Assembly (NCBI GenBank): GCA_037039685.1
Contig: JAWNGF010000001.1
Span: forward strand, 7,812,001-7,876,000
DNA length: 64,000 nucleotides
Source: Ceratobasidium sp. AG-K
Lineage: Eukaryota > Basidiomycota > Agaricomycetes > Cantharellales > Ceratobasidiaceae
Direction of reading: 5' to 3'
Shown here: positions 33,125 through 43,870 of the stretch, in pieces
Layout of the letters: each line of letters opens with the position of its first letter
Numbering within the stretch: the first letter of the stretch is position 1
Translations under genes and position numbers: made by a program
The notes under the pieces: model-generated
The model's database searches: none
What the model saw: the letters and a program-made list of their open reading frames with translations, nothing else
What the model was told of the DNA's origin: nothing

Positions 33125-35204
33125 ATGTCTCTTGACGGTGCACCAGTCGCGCCTCCTGAGCTTCAGATTTACAAGTGGGTTAGTAGTTCGAAGCAGCGGA
33201 TCCTTTACTGAACCCAAGCTCGCTAGTTCGTATGTGATTGACCCGAGATATGCACGTTATTTTACAATTGCTTGGACGTCAACAATGGCGGCATTCACCG
33301 TATTGAATGCACCAAATCTTATTCGCTCGGTTCGTCGAAGGCGTCTTCCTTCCGTCAAGGGGCTATGGGACAATGTCTATGGGTATCAGCCAGTCGAGTC
33401 CTCAGACGCCAAACGAAGGACCGCCTCTGACACACCAGCAACTGCGAGCAGCAGCCCCCTACGCAGAACATTCACGCTCGCATCTTCGACTTTACAGACT
33501 GTATCTTTGAGATGTTTGCCGCGGATGAGAGTCGATCTTGGACAGGGTAAGTTGGCCTCTTGAGCCTTGTTTTTATGGTTCTGACGAGTGAGGCATTTCT
33601 GCGTCAAGTCATCTTGCTCGCGGGAGTTACGGTTGCGGCCATATTGTGCCTCACTCAGGCCGCTCAACTAAGATCCAACGCGAACAGGGCTGGTACGGTA
33701 TTTTACTCATTTTATAGTCTACATTGTTCATCTAAATTGCCTCTATATAGGCTTCATGGCACTGTCGTTGCTTACTCCTACTTTCTTGTTTGCGTCAAAA
33801 AACTCGCCTGTTGTTTTGCTCCTCGGGAAGGGATATGAAAAGTTGAACTGGGTTCATCGATGGGCTGGTCGATTACTATTCCTCATGGCCACCGTACACG
33901 GTTCCTTGTGGATGAACACTCGGATAAGGAACGGGCAGGATAACTTGCTACGCACGGGTGTCAAGGAGCGAGAAGGAATGGCCGCTTACGGAACTCTGTG
34001 TATGGTTGTGCTGCTTAGCCTTCGGCCCGTCCGCTCTTATGCGTACCAATTCTTCTACCTATCTCAGTATGTTCCAGTTTACTATTTTTAGCATATCGAG
34101 GCTGAGCAAACTCACAGTATCCTCGGTTATATGGCCTTTTTCATCATGATATGTTACCACACACCGTACGCCGAGCCCTGGATATATCCCCCAATTGCCT
34201 TCTGGGGTCTTGACCTGATAATTCGGCTCTTACGATTCCGATTCAAGGATGCGTATTTGACTGCAGTTGACCAACAGATGACGTTTGTGGGTGGTTGCAT
34301 TCTTCAGTCAGACCAGCGCTAATGATTACTCAGATCCGGATACCTGACGTTCATGGTGGATGGATAGCGGGTCAACACGTTCGCATTAGGGTGTTTTTCA
34401 ACGGGCGCCCCTTCGAATCTCATCCACTCACTATCCTCAATGCGGACTCGGCAACAACGGTGCTCCCACCTTCATGCCTAACATCTACCGGAATTACACT
34501 CGGAGCTCGTGCAGTCGGTGACTGGAGTGAAGCTTTGAACCAACTGGCCAGAGCTCATGCCACCGAGGGTGACTTGCGTGTCACTGTCATGCTCGACGGG
34601 CCATACGGTGGGCTGAGTTTTGACCTGGGTGATTTTGAAACAGTGCTACTGGTAGCAGGAGGGAGCGGCGCAACGTTCACCGTGGGTGTGCTCGATGATA
34701 TCGTAGGGAGAGTACTGCGGCATGGCAGAGCCAAGGGCGAAAAGACTCGTTTCATCAAGTTTGCGTGGTTTGTGCGGTCATATGGTGTGCAGTATCTTCC
34801 CTTCGATGCTTCGGTGCACTAACAAGAGTTTGATAGGTTGTATCTCCTGGTTCGCACCGATACTTGCTAACCTTGCTGAGGCATGCCACGGGACGTCCCT
34901 TGCAATTTCGTTCCATTTCTATGTGACATGTCTGTGCAACCCCAACGACCTGCTACCAATTCGAAACAGTACGACCGAGCAATCCAAGCCCTCTATTGAA
35001 GATTTGATTGCGCCTCTACTACGGCAGGGACGAGTAGATGCGGAGAAAGGGACGGTGTCCGCTACGTCAGGAGGGGTTGCGGTGGCGGCTAGTGGTCCTG
35101 AATCTTTGATTTGCCAGGCAAGAAATGCTGTTGCCAAAGTTAGCCCAAGCACAGCGATGAGATTAGGAGGAGTTCAGGTTCATACCGAGTTATTTGCTCT
35201 GTAA
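33125..35204 (+). CDS. FRE-family ferric/cupric reductase (NADPH metalloreductase)
   Basis: Starts MSLDGAPVAPPELQIY and splices to NSYVIDPRYARYFTIAWTST. Several membrane helices follow (RYFTIAWTSTMAAFTVL; VILLAGVTVAAILCL). The ferric-reductase core has NWVHRWAGRLLFLMATVHGS (heme His pair) and AFFIMICYHTPYAEPWIYPP. The FAD region is AGQHVRIRVF ... FESHPLTI (HPxTI motif). The NADPH part is DGPYGGLSF and VLLVAGGSGATFTVGVLDD, and after another intron WFAPILANLAEACHG ends with CGP-equivalent ASGPESLICQARNAVA. It reduces Fe(III)/Cu(II) at the cell surface using cytosolic NADPH. Third gene of the metal-uptake trio, same strand. Exon joins are by eye; the catalytic motifs are all present. Confidence 0.9.
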
Positions 35205-35495
35205 TCATATCTTGAATCTACGTGTCTTTGTGTTCTGTTGCTCGAAATTGCTGTTTGTATGCGATGCATGTCGGTGGCAGAATTGGTGGATGACTAAGCG
35301 GCGCTTGTTCAAGACGCGATCGAACTATCACCACAAGTCGTTGTTGACCACCCAAGGCGCGGCGCTGGGGAACTTCTACTTCTGTCGAAGGTCAGTTGTC
35401 GATAACATAGAATACGGCGGCTGTTGAAAATCTGCCCTTTTCCTATTAGCTGAGCTGACAGTCCTAAAAGTCACGCCCAAAACAAACCGTCAATT
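35205..35495. other. Spacer between the reductase and NIC96
   Basis: About 290 bp. Nothing beyond 3' UTR and promoter sequence is recognised. Confidence 0.4.
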
Positions 35496-38400
35496 ATGGC
35501 CGAGGACCTCAATGCCATCCTTGCGACGTCGCGAGGGCTTGTTGCCCATCTTCCTCGCCCCGACCTGCCTTCCATCAATCTCAGCCTTGACCAAATTGAA
35601 GCGCAATCTCGGAGACTTGTCTCGAAACAGCCTACTGCGCCTGGCATTGGGGGGAAAGCGTATGTGATTTGTGTGGGTTGGCGGATATGGTATGCTAATG
35701 ACTTGATGAGATAGAACCTATCTGCTCGCCGGAGGAAATGTTGATGCGAATGCATACGCCGACTTGGTTGCGAACCTCAACACTGCTGCAACGTTTGCTC
35801 CCCTTACTCAGTTGCACGATGCAGACGTGTCTGGCTATCTCCGCCATTCACACGAGCAGACGCTGATAGCGTGCATTGAAGAGGGGAGAAGGGAAACCGA
35901 GCAAGAGTTCTACCGAGTTTTGGACGAACGCGTTCGGAGGGACTGGGAGGTTCGCAAGAAGAAGATATTCGATGAACTCGGCAAGTTCAATGTTGGGGAC
36001 AACACGAGAGGAGGCAACGACCTCCGAGCCAGCGCACTGGGACGAACCGTTCGTGGAACTAGTGCAGTTGTGCGTAGAGATATTTGTTCCGCAGGCCGGT
36101 TCCAACTCACTCGTTCCTCCAGGCAACATCACAAGCACCCAGCTCGTCGCCAATGTACCAGAAAATGATAGCGTACTTCAAAATCGTCAGCGAGCTCAAC
36201 CAGGCCCGCCTGGCTGGCACGGCGTACCCTATTGTGTCAAATCTCATTCAGGTTGCACAGGTTTACGCGCAGGTGAGATATTCCCGAGCTTGTTTGGTCA
36301 TCGACTAACGAGTTAAAAGTCTGCGCCTAGTATTGCTCCAACCCTCGAGCTTCTTCGCCACATAGTAGCAGAACCCTCCTCGCTCAGCCTTCCTTCTTCG
36401 CACTCACAAGCCCACATCCTCAATACACCGCTTCTTGAGCGAAGCTTTGCTCGAGCACACCTCGGAAACCAAGACTCACAGGCTGCTGCAGAACTGCGGA
36501 CACGAATCGCAAATGGGGCCCGCGTTGGACTGGAGAAGCAATACCTCGAATTCGTGGACGCAGCGATTCAGCGGGATCCTGCGAACGCAGCTATTGGTGG
36601 GGACCCAAGCATCTCTAATCGTATTATGGGGTACTTGAGATGTGCATTCTACCGCGGTGGCCGTTGGGATGAAGACCTAGAGGCAAGTGTGATACTGGAG
36701 TCTCGAGTTATATTCTAATGTAGCCTTCAGTTCCTTCGCGGGAAACCAGTCTGGGCCCATATCTTCTATTTGATACGCACCGGGCATCTTCGTGAGGCCC
36801 TGGATGTCGCAAATGAATCGGCAGACGCTCTGGAGCGCAGCGAACAATACTTCCTATCCTATCTCAAGGCTTGGGTCGAATCGAGCGATAGACGGTAGGT
36901 TGTGACTTGTGCAATACCAACATTTGAGCTGATGGCCCGTCTTAGCCTCCCCAAAATACTGCGCGATCGCCTGCAAACAACATACAATTCTCATATCCTC
37001 CACTCTCCCAATGCCGACCCCTTCAAAGTTGCTTTGTTTAAACTCATTGGCCGACTCGATCCGACCCGCCGCGCAGTACGTCGTGCAACCAACACCGCAG
37101 AGGATTGGATCTGGTTCCAGCTTGCGATGGTGGACGAGGAGGAGGGTAACGGATTGCGGGAGCTTGGGAAGGTGCTTGAAGGCTATGGCGAAAAACACTT
37201 TGAGGGTGGTGGACCGGCTAAGCGGGGAATGTGGGCCCGTGTGCTGCTGGTTTGCGGGTTATTCGAACAGGTTAGTGGGAAACTAATTTGGATGAGATAT
37301 ATGGCTGACCGTTGCTTCAGTCGGTTGCCGCACTGTACGAACACCCTGACCATCGAGTTGAAGCCGTTCATATTGCTGTTGCATTGGCGTACTATGGCTT
37401 GTTGCGAGTACCATCGACGGCAGAAGCATCGCAAGTCGATATATGTAAGCTAGTCTCCCGCCCAAACCGTGTAGAAGATGTACTTATTGGCCCGCTCAGT
37501 GACCTCGGTGCCTTTCCAGCCCCCTGCGTTCAACCTGGCATTGTTGATCACCCGCTACGTGAAGCCTTTCATGACCGGAACACCCAAGGAAGCTGTGCAG
37601 TATGCATACTGCCTGTCTCTTAGCCACGATCAGGACAAGGGCGTCGGCAAGGAGCAAGTGGATTATGCTAGGGAATTGACACGCCAGATCATTGTATCCG
37701 CTCCTGCTGGTTGGGAAGACTTGGTTGGTGGCCTGCGGCCAGACGGAACTCGCTATGTGAGCGTTCGTATGACGATCCGCCCAACTAATACTAACACCTT
37801 AATAGTCTGGTGTGGTTGAACACGACATGCCACTCTTGTATCTCACGAACGCGGAAGAGTATCGCGACGTCATTGTTCTGCCGGCTGCGCAACTCTGTGA
37901 AACCGACCACAAGCCTATCGCTGCGATTCGACTGTACAATCTCGCGGGCAAGTCGAACATTGTGCTTAGCTGCTTGAATCGTGCACTAGGCGACTCGCTG
38001 GGCGAGGTGGATGCAGGCGGCGATGCTGCCAGGGAGCTCGAAACCAGTGCCAGGCAAATCTTGGCGCATTACGAGCGACGTGGCGAAGCTCTCGATCAAG
38101 GGCAAGTCCGCATCGTTCGCAAGCTACTCAAGGCCCGACAAGCCATATCCCTCAGCGTGGCGGGAGATCTCGAGGGTGCTCTGGCGGTGCGTTTATCTCA
38201 TAGTTTGCCGTTTCTTATCTCACAACTTGGAGCAGGCTCTCGATAACCCAGATCTCCTGCCGTTGGATGCAGAGACCTCGACAATTGCACGTCGCGCGGA
38301 GGAATTCAGGGACCAGGACGACGCTCTTACCCACAATATTGGGCATTTGTTAATACTTGCCATGAGCATTTTGTACCAGATTCATGCTCAGGCCAAAGGT

Positions 38401-38605
38401 GCTCAATTCGGCGATATTGGCAAACAAAGTGTAAGCGTCTTTCCTTGCTTCGATATCAACCCACATACTAAAGCTTTTGTAGACGCTCAATATCGTCAAG
38501 AAAAAGACTCGCGCCTTGATCTCCTTTGCTGGGATGCTCAAGTACCGTTTGTCTGCGGATATCTTTGGGCAATTGACGCGGATGTCGGTGACTGTTTTAC
38601 ATTGA
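35496..38605 (+). CDS. NIC96: Nucleoporin Nic96/Nup93
   Basis: Starts MAEDLNAILATSRGLVAHLP, with a helix (LSLDQIEAQSRRLV) typical of Nic96 N-termini. It then reads TYLLAGGNVDANAYADLVAN and continues as an all-alpha solenoid: YFKIVSELNQARLAGTAYP, NRIMGYLRCAFYRGGRWDED, PVWAHIFYLIRTGHLREALD, NTAEDWIWFQLAMVDE, EAVHIAVALAYYGLLRVPS, PAFNLALLITRYVKPFMTG, DAVQYAYCLSL-like (EAVQYAYCLSL), and RDVIVLPAAQLCETDHKPI. The last exon is TLNIVKKKTRALISFAGMLK and the stop is at 38605. Nup93/Nic96 is the linker nucleoporin of the nuclear pore inner ring. Around ten introns. The 5' third shows one dense region (36000-36330) where the exact junctions are uncertain. Confidence 0.93.
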
Positions 38606-38994
38606 TGCTTGTATATTTTTTGTCTCCGTCTCACTGTATGGATTCGTGCGCAATAATAGCACTGCGGAAAAACGCTTCGCATTCCCCAGCGCAAATATTT
38701 AAACAATAAGCCGACACAACAACTGTAAAGAGCTGCGGATGTTGGTATGACAGGAGTAAAATATCAGAGCAACAAATGCACATTGTACCACACTAGTTCG
38801 TGCTCATTCCGTTCCAACTCCCCTTCCCCTGGAGTAAACCACATACGGACTGGGGTCGAACGTCTAGCCGAATCCGACCCTCTACTGGGCCGTGTTCGAG
38901 TCGACCGAGTTGTTTATCAGGCATATGGTATCTGGGTATATGCACGAGCGCCAAATTAGGTTTCAACAAACATTCGAATTTGGGGTGTTGGATG
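38606..38994. other. Convergent spacer between NIC96 and the F-box-type gene
   Basis: About 390 bp with no recognisable gene. Both flanking genes end here. Confidence 0.4.
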
Positions 38995-40356
38995 CTAACC
39001 ATTATCCATATCCAAGGTCTCAAGTTCAAGGGATGGTACAAGGTCGAGTAGCTCAGTGACGTGCCAGCTGGATATGCCCGCCTCCTTCCAGCGCAGCTTC
39101 GCTATATTCGAGCGTCTAAGAAACTCCTTGACCCCGGGCATGATTTCCCAGTCATTCGCACAATCCTGATTCCCACTCGCCTCGATGGACAAGTAAAGTG
39201 GTTTGGGACCAGGTACGAGCCATCCAAGCAAGCGACTCAGTTCACCAGGAGCTGGTGCCGTACGAGTCCAAACCAAAGTTTGTAGCTCGTTGAGCCAAAC
39301 TAGATCGTCTGCGCTATAGGATGAAAGGGATTCAAATATTCGCAGACCCAAATGAAAGGTACGAAGTGCCGGACTAGCTCTCAGGATATTGGCGAGCTGT
39401 GGCTGCTCTATGGTTGTTAAATCCCATTTACCTGCAACAAGATGAAGCTCTACAAGTCCATGGTATGCTGTGCTCGTCCACCAGGGATACAGTCCAGTCA
39501 ACCGGAGGTCCTTTACAGAAACCCAGGCGTCTGAGAGACACGAGTTAGACAAGTCTAGTGACATGGCTAGGAACCCGCCTCCGTCATCTGCAGGTTTAAT
39601 GAATTTGATGCTTTGGTCTTGGTTTTCGATGATAAGTTGTGTGAATGAACCCGACGGCTGGGCCAAGAAGAAACTCTGGAATACGCAGCGGTAGAAAACC
39701 GTGATTATATGGTTTTCAGCACCTGTTCTTATGCGCAAAGATCTCACCCGTGAGGCAATGGATGTGAGAAATCGAGATAGATCGGGGTAATAGCGTTGAC
39801 TTTGAGCTTTATAGCCCTGGTTGGTATCAACGATATGAACGTCTAGTAGACATGGTCCGGCTCGGAATGCATAGGCTTCGGCACGAGCGAGGGACCTGGT
39901 CAGGCAACCCGAAGCAATATCAATATGGGACCATAGACCAGGTAAGGTAGTTGCCACCCTGCGCCAGTGGGTGCAAATGTGCAACAGTCGCCCGAGGGCT
40001 GTCGAAGCGGGTTCCGTTGGATCATTGGTATCACGAAGGTGGCATAGTTGTGTATCCACGACCAGTTGGAAAATGCGGCCTAGGAGTTCAGAGGGAAGCG
40101 TATTGATCGGTGCAATGTGGAAAGAGTAGTTTCTGGATTTATTAATGGAGTTCTTTGCTTGTTGAATGGTTATATCGTAGGAGTTGGCCTCGAGTAACTC
40201 GCGATCCAAGCGCTCAGAGAGCTCACGTGAGATACTCTTGGTGATCACGCTTTCGGTGTGGCATCCTTGGAGGGCCAAACAGGCACTCTTGTATCGGTGA
40301 AGCGCAGCGCGCAGATTATCGCTCGCAGAAGTGAGCTCTTCTATAATCTGGATCAT
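38995..40356 (-). CDS. F-box-like domain protein, basidiomycete expanded family
   Basis: One exon of 453 codons from ATG 40356 (MIQIIEELTSASDNLRAALH). The N-terminal ~80 residues form a coiled coil. An F-box-like segment follows: INTLPSELLGRIFQLVV ... LLHICTHWRRVATTLPGLW, the L-P-x-E-L-L/I-x-x-I-F pattern with the downstream CxxW-R-x-x-A. The rest is a leucine-rich, weakly repetitive region (RSLRIRTGAENH, VSVKDLRLTGLYPWW, LVELHLVAGKW, LRTFHLGLRIFESLS). This is the layout of the F-box-like proteins that occur in large numbers in Agaricomycetes. The protein ends DLVPSLELETLDMDNG. The substrate is unknown. Confidence 0.82.
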   Translation of the reverse strand: MIQIIEELTSASDNLRAALHRYKSACLALQGCHTESVITKSISRELSERLDRELLEANSYDITIQQAKNSINKSRNYSFHIAPINTLPSELLGRIFQLVVDTQLCHLRDTNDPTEPASTALGRLLHICTHWRRVATTLPGLWSHIDIASGCLTRSLARAEAYAFRAGPCLLDVHIVDTNQGYKAQSQRYYPDLSRFLTSIASRVRSLRIRTGAENHIITVFYRCVFQSFFLAQPSGSFTQLIIENQDQSIKFIKPADDGGGFLAMSLDLSNSCLSDAWVSVKDLRLTGLYPWWTSTAYHGLVELHLVAGKWDLTTIEQPQLANILRASPALRTFHLGLRIFESLSSYSADDLVWLNELQTLVWTRTAPAPGELSRLLGWLVPGPKPLYLSIEASGNQDCANDWEIMPGVKEFLRRSNIAKLRWKEAGISSWHVTELLDLVPSLELETLDMDNG

Positions 40357-40396
40357 GGTGGAGGAGTTAAAGAGGGTATGTTTGTATGGTATGAGC

Positions 40397-40402
40397 CACG
40401 TG
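40397..40402. promoter_or_regulatory. CACGTG E-box in the F-box/ABC divergent promoter
   Basis: Lies 41 bp from the F-box-type gene start in the 528 bp divergent spacer. The minus-strand open frame across the rest of this spacer (to about 40842) has no family resemblance. Confidence 0.3.
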
Positions 40403-40884
40403 TATTAATATTATTCTTCGCGGGCTTCACACTCCGAGGCCGTCTTACTGTAAGGACGTTTCCCCATACATAGTTCTTTCCCAAGGATGGGCGGGCATTC
40501 GTTCCCAGTTCCATACCCGGTGCATCCGTGCATACAAGCTCTCTTTTGTGCGGTTCTTTGTCGTCCCAATAATAGTTTATCACGTAATGCCCAGGATCGC
40601 ACCCGATTTCCTCCTCGACCACAACAGCGCTTAGAGCGAGCCCTGCTGGCATTTCGAAAGCCTACCACGCTTTCAGCGGCTCCCTTGACTCGAAGGTGAC
40701 GTGCAGTCACTTTTGTCTTGCTGCGAGCTTGCTGCGGATCTCCGGTAACCCGTAAAGCCAATTGCTCAGCCGCGTATAAAAATCTAGACTCGTGCTCGGC
40801 TTCTCGTGGAGCTCTTGGTTGTTCACTCAAATTTGGTTTCATTATCTTTATCTACATACGGACTTTTCACGTCTTGATCATCTA

Positions 40885-43598
40885 ATGCAGAGCGAACTTC
40901 GTTTTCGAGGTCCGCCGCCTGGACCACCTCCAAACATGGATGGTATGGGGGCTCCACCTCCGCCCAAAGGTTTGACTGGACCACCGCCTTTTCCGCCTGG
41001 ACCACCACCCAACGTCCCACCATCACCTACATCCGGTCGAGGATTCGATCCCACCAACCCGACAACAAGCAAACACACCAACCTCGGAGTCTGGGACTAC
41101 TATGAAGAACGGCCACCCAAGCTTAACCGGGTCCCAATAGTCAAGATTTTCCGACGTTTAACTGCGGGGCTTAGTGGTGCGCCGTATGCGTGGCGGTTAC
41201 TCAAGGATGTTGTCCACCTTGCTCCGGTACTGCTCTCGCTATACTTGACTTGTATGGCTCTCAACTCGGTGGCTCCCGCTGTTGCACTGTATTATAGCTC
41301 ACGTATGTTCCAAGTTGTAAGTCCTATTGGTTTATCTCGATCTCAATTACTCAAAATGTTTCAAGATCAAAGATGCGGTAGAGACACGCAACGTAGATTC
41401 CAATCTTTTGATACAGATTGCCATAGCAAGAGGACTTTCAGCATTTGTTCAACGCGCGTGCATTTACGGGCTTCAAAGATTGAGTCCAATTATCGCTCTA
41501 CGCGTCCGGGCTCATTTTTCGGAGTATATTTTCAAGGGTAAGAGCAAGCCAGTACCCAATAGTACACGACTCATCTTGCCATAGCCCATGCCAGACTGGA
41601 TGTACCGACCTTTGATGACAGTGAAATTCGTAGTTTACTCGAGACTGTCGCCTCGGATCGCTCAGGCAGCTGGGAAGCCCTTTCCGAAACTTTTCGTGTG
41701 GCGTCTAACATTTTGGAGCTATTCGCCCAAGCCCTGGTACTTTGGAAGATTATTGCAGGGGGCGACGACAGCTTGTTACTCGTCGGGTTGAGCCTAGTTG
41801 GCCCAATCGCAACGTGGTGGACTCGAGAGGGCCACCGACCCGAGGGAGGCAAGTCACCCGAAGCTAACCTCTAGTTTGTTGTACTAAGCCGTGCCTCCAG
41901 CATGGATCGCCAAGGTTAACAATGAAGACTATGTACGCATGCAAGGGCTGAAGAGGGTGGCTACCGAGCGAAACCACCGAAAAGAGCTTGTAGCAGGGAA
42001 CTTGCAAGAACATATTTCTAATGGTTGGTTCGCACCAAGTACTAGCATACACTCATCTCATTTATCACAGAGTATCGTATCGCCAGGTCCAAGGTTGGAG
42101 ATAACGCTCAGGACTTTTGGGAAGCGCGTCGGTACATGCAGACCATGAGAGAAGGAAACCCAATTTCTTTTGCGATGCCTCTCTTCCGTGACCTGCCTCA
42201 GGTGAGTCGTCTCAGCTATGACGTGACCTGATCTGAACAAGGGTAGATTATATTCGCCTTGCGAGCGATTCATACTCCCACCACGATCCCCCTTTCGCTC
42301 GCCCAACTCGATCTCGTCCAGCGCAACGTCGATTTGTTCAGTCGACAGCTCGAGAATCTAGCGAATACCATAGAAGGCGTCTCTTACAGCTTCCAGTCGA
42401 TCCAAAGCCTCTACTCTATCCTCGACATTCCTAATCAGATACCCGACGCCACACCAGACGCTCGGCCCCTCTCAGTTCCAGCTGGTGAGAAGAAGGAAGG
42501 ACTAGGCATCGAATTTCAGTACGTACTACCTACTCGCATATACACACACTAACCCCACCCAGAAATGTCTCGTTCAAATACCCAGGCACATCCAAATTCG
42601 TCATTAAAAACATGTCATTTACAATCAAACCCGGACAACTGTGTGTCATTGTGGGCGAAAACGGAGCCGCGAAATCGACCTCGCTCAAGCTTATCCTGCG
42701 ATTATACGAAATCGACGAGGGCACTATCCTCATCGACGGCCGCGACATTCGTACGATCCCGCTCAAGAGCCTCCGACAATGCGCCTCGGTGCTCTTTCAA
42801 GACTTTTCCAACTTTCCGCTTTCGGTGAGTTTTTTGTACAGGCCCTGGCATCGTCTAACCCACGCAGCTGCGAGAAAACATCGCAATGGGATCTCCCGCG
42901 CACGCCTCGGACGCAGCACGAGTGGAAGAAGCTGCACGTTTGGGCGGTGCATCCGAGTTTATTCAGACGCTTCCGGAAGGGATCGATACGTACCTTTCTC
43001 GACCCGTGCGGGACATGGCAGGTGGCTTGGGATTCGGACAGCACGATATTCTTGGCAGCAAGTTTAATTCGGGTGGGGGAGGCAGGCGCGGACGGGGCCG
43101 AGCGCAGGACATGGAAGTCTCGGGCGGGCAGCAGCAGCGACTAGCCTTGTGCGTTCACTCCACCCAAGACCCAGCTAATACTAACGACTCGTCGCAGGTC
43201 CCGCACGTTTATGCGCTCCAACGACGACAATGTGCGACTGTGGATGTTTGACGAGCCATCGGCCTCGCTCGACCCATTGGCCGAATTCAGTACGTCCGAG
43301 CTCCGAATTTGCGAGCGTTCCTAAACGTTCCGTCCAGACTTGTTTGAGCGACTCCGCGAGATGCGTGGAACCAACACGATGATTTTCTCGACGCATCGAT
43401 ACGGTGGCTTGACGCGCTACGCTGACCTCATCTTGTGAGTTCCGCGTGAATACATTGACTTGATGCTTATATGCGTCTAGGTACCTCAAAGACGCTCGGG
43501 TCGCCGAGATGGGCACGCACGACGAGTTGATGGCCCTCGATGGGGACTATGCAAAGCTGTACAATGTGCAGGCGCAAGCGTTCCGAAACGACACGTAG
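40885..43598 (+). CDS. ABC transporter half-molecule with a Pro-rich N-terminus and an altered Walker A
   Basis: Starts MQSELRFRGPPPGPPPNMDG at 40885; the first ~60 residues are Pro/Gly runs. Membrane helices follow (LLKDVVHLAPVLLSLYLTCM, SVAPAVALYYSS, SLLLVGLSLVGPIATWW). A linker (DNAQDFWEARRYMQTMREG; LVQRNVDLFSRQLENLAN) leads to one nucleotide-binding domain: VSFKYPGTSKFVIKNMSFTI, Walker A GENGAAKST, Q-loop SVLFQDFSNFPLS, LRENIAMGSP, signature EVSGGQQQRLAL, Walker B VRLWMFDEPSASLDP, and H-loop FSTHRYGGLTRYADLI. It ends DELMALDGDYAKLYNVQAQ. Walker A lacks the usual second Gly (GAAKST rather than GxGKST), and the signature has V for L. A ~50-residue Gly-rich insertion sits just before the signature. 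Substrate unknown. Confidence 0.85.
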
Positions 43599-43870
43599 TC
43601 CTCGTCACAAACACGACATCTACACGTTGCCATTACATTTGTATTACCCAAATCGAGAGCGAAATTTAGCGTCCATGTTGTACACATAACGTTGGATTGG
43701 ATGATAAACTATGTAGCTACAGATGACAGAATCACAAAGAAGAGAAAAAAAAAAGACAAACGAACAAAAGGGCGCAAAATACGGGCATGGTAAGCTACGG
43801 AAAAGAGTGGGGAGGCGCCCAACTGCCCGGATAGTCGACCCAAAATAAAAAGAAAAGACGCCCAGCGCAT

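Noticed and set aside
40411..40842. 143-codon minus-strand frame in the F-box/ABC promoter
   Set aside because: Arg/Cys-rich without domains; its far end runs into the ABC 5' leader, as expected for antisense of a GC-rich spacer.
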